A DNA stretch of 64,000 bases from an uncultured Clostridia bacterium (GCA_934168365.1 CAKPNJ010000007.1:5032-69031); one strand, 5' to 3'; counted from the first letter of the stretch, positions 16,171-25,006 are shown. A program made the numbers and translations. The notes: a model not told the origin generated them from the sequence alone.

Positions 16171-18846
16171 ATGTGGTACACATTGTCTACAAAAGAAGTA
16201 GAAAAACAAATGCAAACTAATATTGAGTTTGGCTTAAATGAAAAGCAAGTAGAGGACAAGCAAAACAAGTTTGGACTGAATAAGTTAGAAGAAAAGAAGA
16301 AAGAGAGTATAGTTATAAAATTCATAAAGCAATTTAATGATTTTATGATAATTATATTGATAATTGCCTCGATTATTTCAGCAGTAGTAGCAAGACTAGA
16401 AGGAAGCAATGATTATTTTGATTCAATTATAATAATAGCAATTGTAGTATTTAATGCTATTATGGGACTAGTACAAGAAGCAAAAGCAGAAAAATCATTA
16501 GAGGCACTTAAGAAAATGACGGCTCCAACTTGTAGAGTAAAAAGAAATGGCAAAATATCTACAATAAAAAGTGAGCAAATAGTTCCGGGAGATATTGTAC
16601 TATTAGAAGCGGGAAATTATGTACCAGCAGATTGCAGACTGATTTCAAGTTCTAATTTAAAAATAGAAGAATCTAGTTTAACGGGTGAAACTGTACCAGT
16701 TCTAAAAGATGCTAACTGCGTATTAAAAGAAAAAACAGCTTTAGGAGACATGGTAAATATGGCGTTTTCAACTACAATAGTAGTTAATGGTCATGGAGAG
16801 GCAATTGTAACAGATACAGGTATGAATACAAAAGTAGGCAAAATTGCTAAAATGATTATTACAAATGAAGCACCTGAGACACCAATTCAAAAGAAGTTGG
16901 GAGAAGTAGGAAAGTCATTAGGAATTGCATGTTTAGGAATTTGCCTATTGATATTTGTAATTGGACTTTTAAAGAAAATTGAGCCAATAGAAATGTTTAT
17001 GACTTCAGTAGGCTTAGCAGTAGCAGCAATACCAGAGGGATTACCTGCAATAGTAACAATTATGTTAGCAATTGGGGTAACAAAAATGGCAAAGAAAAAC
17101 AGCATAATTAGAAAATTACCAGCAGTTGAAACTTTAGGTAGCAGTAGTGTTATATGTTCAGACAAAACAGGAACTTTAACACAAAATAAAATGCAGGTTA
17201 CTAAAATAGCAAATATAAATGGAGAAACTAATGATAAAGAGTACATAAAATGGCTAATGGGAATGGCTACAATGTGTACAGATGTGGAAATATCAAGAGA
17301 AAATGGAAAAATAGAATTAACAGGAGAACCAACGGAAAAGGCAATAGTTAGCAAAGCTTTAGATGAAGGACAAAACAAAAATGAGTTATATAATGTAATG
17401 AAACGTGTAAAAGACATTCCATTTGATTCAAGTAGAAAGATGATGACAACAATTCATAAAATGCCAAATGGATATAGAGTTATAACAAAAGGTGCACCAG
17501 ATGTATTATTAAAAAGATGTAATAAGGTATATGATAATGGAAATGTAACTACATTAGATTATTCAAAAACTAAACTGATAGAAAATCAAAATAACAAGAT
17601 GGCAGACGAGGCTTTAAGAGTATTAGCAATAGCATATTTAGACATACCAAGGTTACCAAGCAAAATAGACACAGAAACAGTAGAAAAGAATTTAATCTTT
17701 ATTGGACTAATTGGAATGATAGACCCACCAAGAGAAGGTGTGAAAGAGGCTGTCGCAACCTGTAAAAAAGCAGGAATAAAAACTGTAATGATTACAGGCG
17801 ACCATATAATAACAGCAAAAGCAATTGCAAAAGATTTGGGGATATTAAGAGGTAGTGATTTATCAATTACAGGTGAGGAACTAGATAAAATACCACAAGC
17901 AGTATTGCAAAGAAACATTATGAATTATTCTGTTTTTGCAAGAGTAACACCAGAACACAAAGTTAGAATAGTTAAAGCATATCAGTCAACAGGTGCAGTA
18001 GTTGCAATGACGGGAGATGGAGTAAATGACGCACCAGCCTTGAAAAATGCCGATATTGGAATTGCAATGGGGAAAAACGGCACAGATGTTGCTAAAAATG
18101 CAGCAGATATGGTTTTAACAGATGATAATTTTGTTACAATTGTTGAAGCTGTTAAACAAGGAAGAAATATATTTGATAATATAAAAAAGGCAGTACATTT
18201 TTTAATAGCAACAAATATTGGGGAAATTGTAACAATATTTTTAGGTTTGATACTAGGCTTAAAATCTCCGCTTTTAGCCATTCAACTTTTATGGATAAAC
18301 CTAGTAACTGATTCACTTCCTGCAATTGCATTAGGACTAGAAAAACCAGAAGCGGATATTATGGATAAAAAGCCAAGAGACAGTAAAAAAGGAATTTTTG
18401 CAGATGGACTATGGCAAAGAATAATTACAGAAGGAACAATGTTAGGAATTTTAACTTTAGTAGCATTCAGTGTAGGCAATTACTTGTATGACATAGAAGT
18501 AGGAAGAACAATGGCTTTTGTAAGTTTAGGCTTATTAGAACTAGTGCATAGTTTTAATATAAAAAGTGAAGAATCAATATTCAAAGTTGGATTATTTGAA
18601 AACAAATACTTGTTGGGAGCATTTATTTTAGGAGCTCTATTACAAATTGTAGTAGTTGTAATTCCATCTGTAGCAGAAGTATTCAAACTTGTACCATTAA
18701 CACAAGTGCAATGGATGTATACTTTTGGAATATCAATATTACCATTAGTAATAATGGAAATACAAAAGGCATTTAATAAAATCGAACCAAGCACAATGCA
18801 AATTAAATATTCTATGCAAAATAGTATTGCACAAAAAAATAAATAA
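16171..18846 (+). CDS. P-type cation-transporting ATPase (calcium-pump type)
   Basis: An 891-aa P2-type ATPase that pumps a cation, most likely Ca2+, across the cytoplasmic membrane. It has the N-terminal cation ATPase segment, the actuator LTGETVPV near residue 170, membrane helix 4 with PEGLPA near 288 (calcium-site geometry), the phosphorylated Asp331 in DKTGTLTQNK, the nucleotide-binding KGAPD, and the hinge MTGDGVNDAPAL near 613. The C-terminal group of membrane segments begins near residue 670. No heavy-metal CPC motif is present. AAAGGAGG precedes the ATG. Ion specificity is inferred from the PEGL motif; Mg2+ or Na+ remain possible. Confidence 0.9.
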   Translation: MWYTLSTKEVEKQMQTNIEFGLNEKQVEDKQNKFGLNKLEEKKKESIVIKFIKQFNDFMIIILIIASIISAVVARLEGSNDYFDSIIIIAIVVFNAIMGLVQEAKAEKSLEALKKMTAPTCRVKRNGKISTIKSEQIVPGDIVLLEAGNYVPADCRLISSSNLKIEESSLTGETVPVLKDANCVLKEKTALGDMVNMAFSTTIVVNGHGEAIVTDTGMNTKVGKIAKMIITNEAPETPIQKKLGEVGKSLGIACLGICLLIFVIGLLKKIEPIEMFMTSVGLAVAAIPEGLPAIVTIMLAIGVTKMAKKNSIIRKLPAVETLGSSSVICSDKTGTLTQNKMQVTKIANINGETNDKEYIKWLMGMATMCTDVEISRENGKIELTGEPTEKAIVSKALDEGQNKNELYNVMKRVKDIPFDSSRKMMTTIHKMPNGYRVITKGAPDVLLKRCNKVYDNGNVTTLDYSKTKLIENQNNKMADEALRVLAIAYLDIPRLPSKIDTETVEKNLIFIGLIGMIDPPREGVKEAVATCKKAGIKTVMITGDHIITAKAIAKDLGILRGSDLSITGEELDKIPQAVLQRNIMNYSVFARVTPEHKVRIVKAYQSTGAVVAMTGDGVNDAPALKNADIGIAMGKNGTDVAKNAADMVLTDDNFVTIVEAVKQGRNIFDNIKKAVHFLIATNIGEIVTIFLGLILGLKSPLLAIQLLWINLVTDSLPAIALGLEKPEADIMDKKPRDSKKGIFADGLWQRIITEGTMLGILTLVAFSVGNYLYDIEVGRTMAFVSLGLLELVHSFNIKSEESIFKVGLFENKYLLGAFILGALLQIVVVVIPSVAEVFKLVPLTQVQWMYTFGISILPLVIMEIQKAFNKIEPSTMQIKYSMQNSIAQKNK

Positions 18847-18885
18847 TGATACAATTAAGGAAACTTAAGAAAAGGGAAGAATAAA

Positions 18886-19233
18886 ATGGAAGCACTAACA
18901 ATAATTTACTTATTAGCATTCTTGGTGTTTGCCTTGGTTGGCTCAGCTTTCTTGCAAATTAGAATGGCTGGAATAAAAATTAAAGACTTTTGGGGTTTCA
19001 TACAAGCAAACCAAATGCTAGATAAGTTATATAAATTTTCAAAAAGATATAAACTTATGAGTCCACAAGAACAGATAATATTTTTGGCAGAGGCGGAAAA
19101 AGTTTTTGATGCATATGATAAAATTCCTTCAATTGTATGGGAAGATGAATATAGAAAATATTCAGAAGTGTTACAAGCATATCAAAATGTTAGAGTAACA
19201 AGATGGAGTGATGAAAATTCAATAAAAAAATAA
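18886..19233 (+). CDS. Small protein with N-terminal membrane anchor, unknown function
   Basis: A 115-aa protein not recognised. Residues 4-24 (TIIYLLAFLVFALVGSAFLQI) form a membrane segment; the rest is a charged helical cytoplasmic-type domain rich in Tyr, Lys and Glu. It begins 39 bases after the cation ATPase on the same strand with AAAGGGAAG before the ATG, so cotranscription is likely. A palindromic GGGGACGG repeat begins at its stop codon. Confidence 0.6.
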   Translation: MEALTIIYLLAFLVFALVGSAFLQIRMAGIKIKDFWGFIQANQMLDKLYKFSKRYKLMSPQEQIIFLAEAEKVFDAYDKIPSIVWEDEYRKYSEVLQAYQNVRVTRWSDENSIKK

Positions 19234-19342
19234 AAGGTGACTTAAGGTGACTTTGGGGACGGGGTCAAAAGTCACCTTTTTTGTTGGCTTAATTGCTAAA
19301 AGGGTGCTTTTTGATCCCGGCCCCAAAGTCACCCTAAGTCAT
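19233..19342. repeat. Palindromic GGGGACGG-type repeat
   Basis: The left half contains GGTGACTTAAGGTGACTTTG followed by GGGACGGGGTCAAAA, and the right half contains an inverted, slightly diverged copy (GGGTGCTTTTTGATCCCGG then CCCCAAAGTCACCCTAAGTC). Within the left half AAAGGTGAC also pairs with GTCACCTTTT. The same TTTGGGGACGG core occurs in the hairpin at 32171-32279. It is much GC-richer than its surroundings. Confidence 0.75.
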
Positions 19343-19419
19343 AAAAAGAGTAAATAAAATGGAGAAAACAGCATATAATAAATATAGGATATTTCATATA
19401 TAAGGAAAGAAGGGAAAAT

Positions 19420-20565
19420 ATGAAAACACTATATTTTGACCATGCTGCAACAACACCAGTAAGTGAGCAAGTGTTAGCTGAAATGCTACCATATTTTGAG
19501 CATCAATATGGCAATGCTTCTGCAATGTATGCATTAGGCAGACAGTCTAAAAGAGCAATTGAACAAGCAAGAAAAAGAGTAGCAAATGCCATAAATGCTA
19601 AACAGAAAGAAATTTATTTTACTTCTTGTGGAAGCGAAAGTGATAATTTAGCAATAAAGGGTATAGCATATGCTAATAGGAATAGAGGAAACCATATAAT
19701 TACGAGTAAAATAGAACATCATGCGGTGTTAAATACTTGCAAAACTCTTGAAAAACAGGGATTTGAAGTAACATATTTAAATGTGGATAAAAATGGTTTT
19801 ATAGATATTAACCAACTGATAAATTCAATAAGACCAACAACAATTTTAATATCAATAATGTTTGCAAATAATGAAATAGGTACTATAGAACCAATACAAG
19901 AAATAGGAAAAATTGCTAGAGCTAATAATATTATATTTCATACAGATGCAGTTCAAGCGATAGGCAATGTAAGGATAGATGTAAATAAATTGAATATAGA
20001 CAGCTTATCAATGTCAGGACATAAATTTTATGCACCAAAGGGAATAGGAGCTTTATATGTACGAGAAGGAATAGAATTTAAAAAAATACAAGATGGTGGG
20101 CATCAAGAAAAAGATAAACGTGCAGGAACAGAAAATGTTGCTGAAATTGTGGGGTTAGGAAAGGCAATTGAAGATGTGTATGCTAATTATGAAAGATATA
20201 ACGAGCACTTACAAAATTTAAGAGATTTTTATATATCTCAAATAGAGCAAAAAATACCAACTGCAAAGTTAAATGGAGATAGAAAAGGCAGACTACCAGG
20301 AAATGCAAATTTTTCGTTTCCCAATATAAATGCACAAAAGTTACTACTAGAGTTAGACGAAAAAGGAATATGTGCATCAGCAGGTTCGGCTTGTAGTACT
20401 GGAAATCCAGAACCATCGCATGTGCTAGTTGCCATAGGTTTAGACAGAAATTTATCAGAAGGAACTTTAAGAACTACTTTTGGAAAAGATAACACAAAAC
20501 AAGATGTAGAATTCTTAGTTGATAGTTTAGTTAATATTATTCAAAAAAATACTAGCTTTTGCTAG
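19420..20565 (+). CDS. Cysteine desulfurase (NifS/IscS family)
   Basis: A 381-aa PLP enzyme that takes sulfur from cysteine for iron-sulfur clusters or tRNA thiolation. The N-terminus YFDHAATTPVSEQV is typical; HHAVLNTCKTLEK, the HTDAVQAIGN segment, the PLP lysine in SMSGHKFYAPKGIG and the active-site cysteine loop CASAGSACSTGNPEPSHVL are all present. GAAGGGAAAA precedes the ATG. No scaffold gene (iscU) or thiouridylase (mnmA) is adjacent, so the sulfur acceptor is not shown by context. The stop codon is inside the terminator stem. Confidence 0.93.
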   Translation: MKTLYFDHAATTPVSEQVLAEMLPYFEHQYGNASAMYALGRQSKRAIEQARKRVANAINAKQKEIYFTSCGSESDNLAIKGIAYANRNRGNHIITSKIEHHAVLNTCKTLEKQGFEVTYLNVDKNGFIDINQLINSIRPTTILISIMFANNEIGTIEPIQEIGKIARANNIIFHTDAVQAIGNVRIDVNKLNIDSLSMSGHKFYAPKGIGALYVREGIEFKKIQDGGHQEKDKRAGTENVAEIVGLGKAIEDVYANYERYNEHLQNLRDFYISQIEQKIPTAKLNGDRKGRLPGNANFSFPNINAQKLLLELDEKGICASAGSACSTGNPEPSHVLVAIGLDRNLSEGTLRTTFGKDNTKQDVEFLVDSLVNIIQKNTSFC

Positions 20566-20574
20566 TATTTTTTG
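20547..20574 (+). terminator. Rho-independent terminator of the cysteine desulfurase gene
   Basis: AAATACTAGC pairs with GCTAGTATTT around TTTT, and T residues follow to 20573. The TAG stop codon lies in the right arm. Confidence 0.85.
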
Positions 20575-20684
20575 GTATAATTAAATTAAACTTATTAGTA
20601 AAAATAAACAAATTTGTTGTATAAAACGGTGAATACAACAAGTTTAAATTATTTTAAAATATGACAATTTTGAAGTTAATTTTC

Positions 20685-20900
20685 TTATTTTTCTTTAGAA
20701 TCTGGTATATATTCTAATAAATCAGAAATCTCACAATTAAATGCTTTGCAAATGTTATTTAATTGTTTGATGTCAACTCTTTTAGTCTCTTCATAATACA
20801 TTTTTGAAATTGTAGCTGGTCTAATATGAGTTGCATCTGCCAAAGATTTCTGTGTCATTTTATGTTTTCCAAGTAAGTCAGATAATTTTATTTTAATCAT
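20685..20900 (-). CDS. XRE/Cro-type DNA-binding regulator
   Basis: A 71-aa protein made almost only of a helix-turn-helix domain: LSDLLGKHKMTQKSLADATH, then IRPATISKMY and LNNICKAFNCEISDLLEYIP. This is the single-domain Cro/CI-like type that binds operator DNA as a dimer. The ATG at 20900 is used here because it opens the conserved domain; a TTG at 20912 abuts the AAAGG and is less likely. It lies alone between the cysteine desulfurase and a small unknown gene, so its target is unknown. It is shorter than phage repressors with sensor domains. Confidence 0.8.
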   Translation of the reverse strand: MIKIKLSDLLGKHKMTQKSLADATHIRPATISKMYYEETKRVDIKQLNNICKAFNCEISDLLEYIPDSKEK

Positions 20901-21066
20901 GAAATAATACAACCTTTCTATAATATTTTATGACAAATTTAGTCATATTTTGTCGAGCACTTGTATTTTACCACGAGATGTATTAAAATTACATATTATA
21001 AAATGAACATAACGACAAAAGTAATTTAAACACACACAGAAGTAATTAAACGAAAGAGGTGCATTT

Positions 21067-21300
21067 ATGAAATTAAAAGATAGCCCGATAGAAGATGAGC
21101 AACTTGCTAATAACAGAGAATGGAAAGAAAAAAATGAAAAATATTTAACCAATTTGCAAAAATTTTTAGATGCAACTGATAGCATAAAAGATGAAGAATT
21201 ACAAAGACACATTATTGGACAAATGCTTAGATGTGATTTGGCTTTAACAGAAATTGCTGAAGCAGAAATTCAAAAAGCAAAAGAAAATAAACAAGTATAA
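21067..21300 (+). CDS. Small soluble protein of unknown function
   Basis: A 77-aa hydrophilic, mostly helical protein with no motif I recognise (MKLKDSPIEDEQLANNREWK at the start). GAAAGAGGTG precedes the ATG at a good distance, which supports translation. It lies downstream of and divergent from the XRE regulator and 29 bases before the first TauE-like half gene, so it may share a transcript with that pair. Confidence 0.55.
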   Translation: MKLKDSPIEDEQLANNREWKEKNEKYLTNLQKFLDATDSIKDEELQRHIIGQMLRCDLALTEIAEAEIQKAKENKQV

Positions 21301-21329
21301 TTTTTTATTAAAAATACATACTAATACAA

Positions 21330-21692
21330 ATGAAAAGATTAAACAACAATTTTAAAAAAATATTTATAGGATTTATGGCAGGTGTTATTAGTGGTCTATT
21401 TACAGCAGGAGGTGGATTGATACTAGTTCCTGCGTTTATGTATATGTTAAAAATGGAACCAAAAAAGGCAAGAGCAACTTCTATTTTTTGCATATTGCCA
21501 ATGGTAATTACAACAGCTTTTTTTTATTCAAGAAACAATCTGATAAATTGGAATACAGGCATATTATGTGCAATAGGTGGAATAATTGGCGGATTTACAG
21601 GTGCAAAATTATTAAATAAAATACCAGATAAATATTTAAAACTTGCATTTGCTATATTTTTAATATATGCAGGATGGAATATGTTGTTTTAA
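21330..21692 (+). CDS. Half-size TauE/SafE-family membrane protein
   Basis: A 120-aa integral membrane protein with about four membrane segments. FIGFMAGVISGLFTAGGGLI is the conserved opening of TauE/SafE (sulfite exporter or DUF81) transporters; GGIIGGFTGAKLLNKIP marks the end of one repeat. Family members usually have about 250 aa built from two such repeats; here each repeat is a separate gene, followed 17 bases later by the second. No clear ribosome binding site is seen before the ATG. Substrate (organosulfonate, sulfite or another anion) cannot be told. Confidence 0.75.
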   Translation: MKRLNNNFKKIFIGFMAGVISGLFTAGGGLILVPAFMYMLKMEPKKARATSIFCILPMVITTAFFYSRNNLINWNTGILCAIGGIIGGFTGAKLLNKIPDKYLKLAFAIFLIYAGWNMLF

Positions 21693-21709
21693 ATAAGGAT
21701 GTATGGAAA

Positions 21710-22100
21710 ATGTTTGAAATACTAATAGGTTTTATCTCAGGAATTGTTAGCCGGAATGGGAATGGGAGGAGGAACAATATTGATTCTTCTCCTTTCTATC
21801 TTTATGAACCTGGACCAACATGTAGCTCAAGCAACAAATTTAATATTTTTTATTCCAACGGCAATAACCTCAGTTATTATAGGAATAAAAAATAAAAATA
21901 TAAATGTAAAAGAAGCGTGGGTTATAGTAGTTTCAGGGATAGTTGGGGCAATAATAAGTGCTAATATAAGCAGTAATTTAAATGTAAAAATATTAAGAAA
22001 AATGTTTGGAGCGTTTTTATTAATAATTGCAATATATGAAATATATTCTTGGTTCAATATGTATATAAAAAACAAAAAAGGACATACTAAAACTAAATAA
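21710..22100 (+). pseudogene. Second TauE/SafE half gene, frameshifted near the start
   Basis: The ATG at 21710, with AAGGA upstream, encodes MFEILIGFISGIV and then leaves the conserved frame. Removing one base at about 21749 restores AGMGMGGGTILILLLS and the rest of a TauE/SafE repeat to 22100. In the current reading the start frame runs on to a stop at 21895. The second part could only be made alone from a TTG at 21744 without a ribosome binding site. This may be a true pseudogene, a slippage site or a sequencing error. The C-terminus has membrane segments and a Lys-rich tail. Confidence 0.7.
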
Positions 22101-22123
22101 TAATATCTGGAGGATGATTAAAG

Positions 22124-22264
22124 ATGAAGTTTGTAAAAGGTATGTTAATAGGCGGAATAGTAACTGCAGGTGTTGCAATGATGTATTCAGAAGCTATGGG
22201 GGATAACAAAAGAAAAATGATAAGAAAGGGTAAAAAATTAGCAAGAAAGATGGGAATACTATAA
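22124..22264 (+). CDS. Short YtxH-like membrane-associated protein
   Basis: A 46-aa gene with a good ribosome binding site (TGGAGGATGATTAAAG before the ATG at 22124). One short hydrophobic, Gly-rich segment (GMLIGGIVTAGVAMMY) is followed by a strongly basic tail (KRKMIRKGKKLARKMG). The layout resembles very short YtxH-type or small spore-former membrane peptides, but the function is unknown. It follows the TauE pair and ends just before a terminator shared with the convergent cysteine-rich gene. Confidence 0.6.
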   Translation: MKFVKGMLIGGIVTAGVAMMYSEAMGDNKRKMIRKGKKLARKMGIL

Positions 22265-22273
22265 GATTAAAAA

Positions 22274-22307
22274 TGGAGCTTAGAAAATTCTAAGCTCCAA
22301 TTTTTTT
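22274..22307. terminator. Bidirectional terminator
   Basis: TGGAGCTTAGA pairs with TCTAAGCTCCA (22274-22299), followed by TTTTTTT on the plus strand and preceded by A residues for the minus strand. It lies between converging genes. Confidence 0.85.
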
Positions 22308-22746
22308 ATCTACAAGGCTTATTACAAGGTGGTTCACATGGTCTTTCACATGGTTTTTCTTGGCATGGTGGACATTTCAATTCAACACCTTTTAAGCATT
22401 TTCCTTCATGTTTACATGAAGTACATACTTTACAATGTTTTACTCTGTCAACCCATACTTCGATTTCATATACACGGTTAGCACATAGAGGTCCAAAAAC
22501 GAATTCTCCATTTTTATCTGTAAAAGTATGAGAAACTGGTCTTCTTTCATCCATACCATGTTCACAAACAACCTCAACTAACTTAACAACAGCGTCACAA
22601 ACAGGCTCTTGGTAACAATCTTTAATAATTCCATAAATAACAGTTCTGTTATCTTCTGGTAAATTGATTTCTAAGTCATATTGTTTTCCTGTAGCCATAA
22701 CACCATCTACATTTAAAACTGGGCATACATTCTTATCAAATTCCAT
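22306..22746 (-). CDS. Cysteine-rich protein with carboxypeptidase-regulatory-like beta-sandwich; candidate spore coat protein
   Basis: A 146-aa protein whose central part (RTVIYGIIKDCYQEPVCDAV ... FTDKNGEFVFGPLCANRVYE) has the look of a transthyretin-like carboxypeptidase-regulatory fold, with a cysteine-rich C-terminus made of PC pairs (CPPCQEKPCERPCEPPC). The ATG at 22746 is 12 bases from GAAAGGA; upstream ATGs would overlap or precede that site. The promoter layout (CAC-N17-CATATTATA, 22803 to 22775) matches that of yabG and the sigma-K type, which suggests mother-cell expression late in sporulation and a spore-surface role. That role is inference; the fold is a pattern call. Confidence 0.6.
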   Translation of the reverse strand: MEFDKNVCPVLNVDGVMATGKQYDLEINLPEDNRTVIYGIIKDCYQEPVCDAVVKLVEVVCEHGMDERRPVSHTFTDKNGEFVFGPLCANRVYEIEVWVDRVKHCKVCTSCKHEGKCLKGVELKCPPCQEKPCERPCEPPCNKPCR

Positions 22747-22774
22747 AATTATATTCATTCCTTTCTTTTTTATA

Positions 22775-22803
22775 TATAATATGAAAAAAATCGACAAAAT
22801 GTG
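22775..22803 (-). promoter_or_regulatory. Sigma-K-like promoter of the cysteine-rich gene
   Basis: Read on the minus strand: CAC (22803-22801), 17 bases, CATATTATA (22783-22775), matching CATANNNTA. The same spacing is found upstream of yabG at 50963-50991. Confidence 0.45.
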
Positions 22804-22877
22804 CAATTGATGAAAAAATATGGTAAAATTTTAAATGTTAGAGTATAATATATAAAGCAAAAAGAAAGGAAGAAAAA

Positions 22878-23678
22878 ATGGACAATAGACCAATAGGAGT
22901 ATTTGACTCAGGAGTAGGCGGAATGACTGTTTTAAAAGAACTAGCAAAGCAGTTGCCTAATGAAAATTTTATATATTTAGGAGATACAAAAAGATTTCCA
23001 TATGGAAGCAAATCAAAGGAAAGTATAATAGAACTAACAAAAGATGGAATAGAATTTTTAATAAATAAAGGAGTAAAGCTAATAGTAATTGCATGTGGAA
23101 CAGCTACAAGCCAAGCACTAGAAGAAGTACAACCTTTATATAACATACCAATAATAGGCGTTATAGAGCCTACAGTAAAATACATAAAAGAAATCAATAA
23201 AAAACAAATTGGAGTAATAGCTACAGCAGGTACAATTAGAAGTAAAGGCTGGGAAAAGGCAATATTAAAAGAACTTCAAACTGCAAAAGTTCAAAGCATT
23301 GCATGTCCACTTTTAGCTCCAATGGTTGAAGAAGGATGGTATGATAATAAAATTGCAGAATTAGCAATAAAAGAATACTTAAAACCTTTTAATAAAATAG
23401 ATGCAATAATTCTAGGCTGTACTCATTATCCTCTATTAACTAATGTAATAAAAAAGCAAATTGGTAAAAAAGTAGAGATTATAAATATTGGAGAACACGT
23501 AGCAAAAGAAGCAAAAGCAATTTTGAAGAACAACGACCAAATGGCAGAATATAAGGAACAGAGCATAGATACATACCTCACAGAAACAGAATGCAAATTT
23601 AATGAAGTAGCAAGTAAGCTACTAGGAACAGAAGTAAAAGCAAAACAAGTTAAAGAAGAAATAGAATTTTTAAGTTAA
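22878..23678 (+). CDS. murI: Glutamate racemase
   Basis: MurI (266 aa) makes D-glutamate for the peptidoglycan stem by a cofactor-free two-cysteine mechanism. Both catalytic regions are present: IGVFDSGVGGMTVLKEL at the start, VIACGTATSQAL with the first cysteine, and ILGCTHYPLL with the second. GAAAGGAAG precedes the ATG. A Nudix gene follows after 13 bases, probably in the same transcript. D-Glu made here is the substrate later amidated by the MurT-GatD pair encoded at 32.3-34.4 kb. Confidence 0.97.
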   Translation: MDNRPIGVFDSGVGGMTVLKELAKQLPNENFIYLGDTKRFPYGSKSKESIIELTKDGIEFLINKGVKLIVIACGTATSQALEEVQPLYNIPIIGVIEPTVKYIKEINKKQIGVIATAGTIRSKGWEKAILKELQTAKVQSIACPLLAPMVEEGWYDNKIAELAIKEYLKPFNKIDAIILGCTHYPLLTNVIKKQIGKKVEIINIGEHVAKEAKAILKNNDQMAEYKEQSIDTYLTETECKFNEVASKLLGTEVKAKQVKEEIEFLS

Positions 23679-23691
23679 TTAAAATGAGAGA

Positions 23692-24204
23692 ATGGAGAAA
23701 GGTATGAAGGAATTAAGAGATTTATATGATGAAAATAAAAAAGTTACTGGAGAGAAAATTTATAAAGGAGAGAATATACCACCAAATAGATATATTCTTG
23801 TAGTTACTTTATTTATAAAAAATAGTTATAATCAATTACTATTACAAAAAAGAAGTAAACAAAAAGGCGGAAAATACGGATTTATAAGTGGACACCCAAA
23901 GTCAGGAGAAACAAGCTTACAAGCTGTTATTATAGAGGCTAAAGAAGAAATGAATATAGATATAAAAAATGAAAAAGTACAAGTTTTTCATACTGAAAAG
24001 GGTAAAAATGCTTTTTATGATTTTTACTATTTAGAAAAAGATATTGATATTCATAAATTAACACTACAAAAGGAAGAGGTACAAGATGCAGAATGGATGA
24101 CAATTGAGGAGATAGAACATCTAATAAATGTGGGTGGATTTTTTGAAAATCACATAGAAGCTGTAGAAATAATAAAGGAGTTCATATTGAAAAGTAAGAA
24201 ATAA
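23692..24204 (+). CDS. Nudix hydrolase family protein
   Basis: A 170-aa protein with an N-terminal region and a Nudix domain at about residues 35-165. The Nudix box reads GHPKSGETSLQAVIIEAKEE; the G-x5-E spacing and the EAKEE metal-binding glutamates are present, although the usual Arg and the final Gly differ. Upstream, ILVVTLFIKNSYNQLLLQKR is typical of the IPP-isomerase-like or NTP-pyrophosphohydrolase groups. The substrate is unknown. It lies 13 bases after murI. The ATG at 23692 has no good ribosome binding site; an internal ATG at 23704 sits too close to GAGAAAGG. Confidence 0.8.
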   Translation: MEKGMKELRDLYDENKKVTGEKIYKGENIPPNRYILVVTLFIKNSYNQLLLQKRSKQKGGKYGFISGHPKSGETSLQAVIIEAKEEMNIDIKNEKVQVFHTEKGKNAFYDFYYLEKDIDIHKLTLQKEEVQDAEWMTIEEIEHLINVGGFFENHIEAVEIIKEFILKSKK

Positions 24205-24315
24205 AGGTATAATAACATTGACAACCAGACTTAAATAATAAATTTTTAAGTTAATTAAATCATAAAAATACAAGCAATGAATATATTGTTACTAACACAA
24301 ATTGGAGGTAGCAAT

Positions 24316-24939
24316 ATGTTCATTGTTTTTAATAAGCGAAAAATATATTCATATTTAGTTTCTTTTAGCACAGTAGTTATTCTATTTGCAATAGCATTTA
24401 CAGTAACAACAGATAGTAGCATAATTACATCAGTCACAGCAAGAGAATTGCCAATATATAATGTTGATACAAAAGAAAATAAAATTTCACTTACTATGAA
24501 TTGCGCTTGGAATGCAGATGATATAGATAGTATTTTGAAAACTTTAAAAGACAACAATGTAAAAATAACTTTCTTTATGGTCGGGGACTGGGTAGATAAA
24601 TTCCCAGAAGCAGTAAAAAAGATTTCAGATGCTGGCCACGAAGCCTTTATTCGCTCAGCAAAATCTGCAAGTCATGTGCCAATACAATGGAACTTAGACA
24701 CTGTAGACTATACAGGAATTACTGGAGATGAAATGTGGAAAAGATTAGAAAATAAACTAAGTGGTGGAAGTATTATTTTAATGCATAATGGAACAAAACA
24801 CACAGCAGATAGCTTAGATATGCTTATAAAAAACATAAAATCAAAAGGCTATGACATAGTAACAGTATCAAACCTTATATACAAAGACGGCTATTATATT
24901 GACAATAATGGTACACAACGTTTAAATAATAATGTATAA
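24316..24939 (+). pseudogene. Polysaccharide deacetylase-family protein with internal deletion
   Basis: The 207-aa reading frame starts at 24316 behind TTGGAGGT. After one N-terminal membrane segment (residues 11-30) it follows the NodB/CE4 domain of sporulation-type deacetylases: KISLTMNCAWNADDIDSILK and KITFFMVGDWVDKFPEA up to GHE at residues 107-109. It then jumps through AFIRSAKSASHV directly to PIQWNLDTVDYTGITGDEMW, the end of the domain. The middle, which should hold the zinc-binding His pair and the R-x-P-x-G strand, is missing, and the usual first Asp is Asn. It is in frame and has a ribosome binding site, so a short non-catalytic protein could still be made. Confidence 0.65.
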
Positions 24940-25006
24940 AACTTACCAAATGTGGTATATTTAAGTATAAAGACTTTAAAATAAAAGAAAAATTTAACAT
25001 TTTATG

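Noticed and set aside
21674..21895. 73-aa frame MEYVVLNKDVWK...
   Set aside because: It is the out-of-frame product of the start region of the frameshifted TauE half gene and overlaps the end of the first half.
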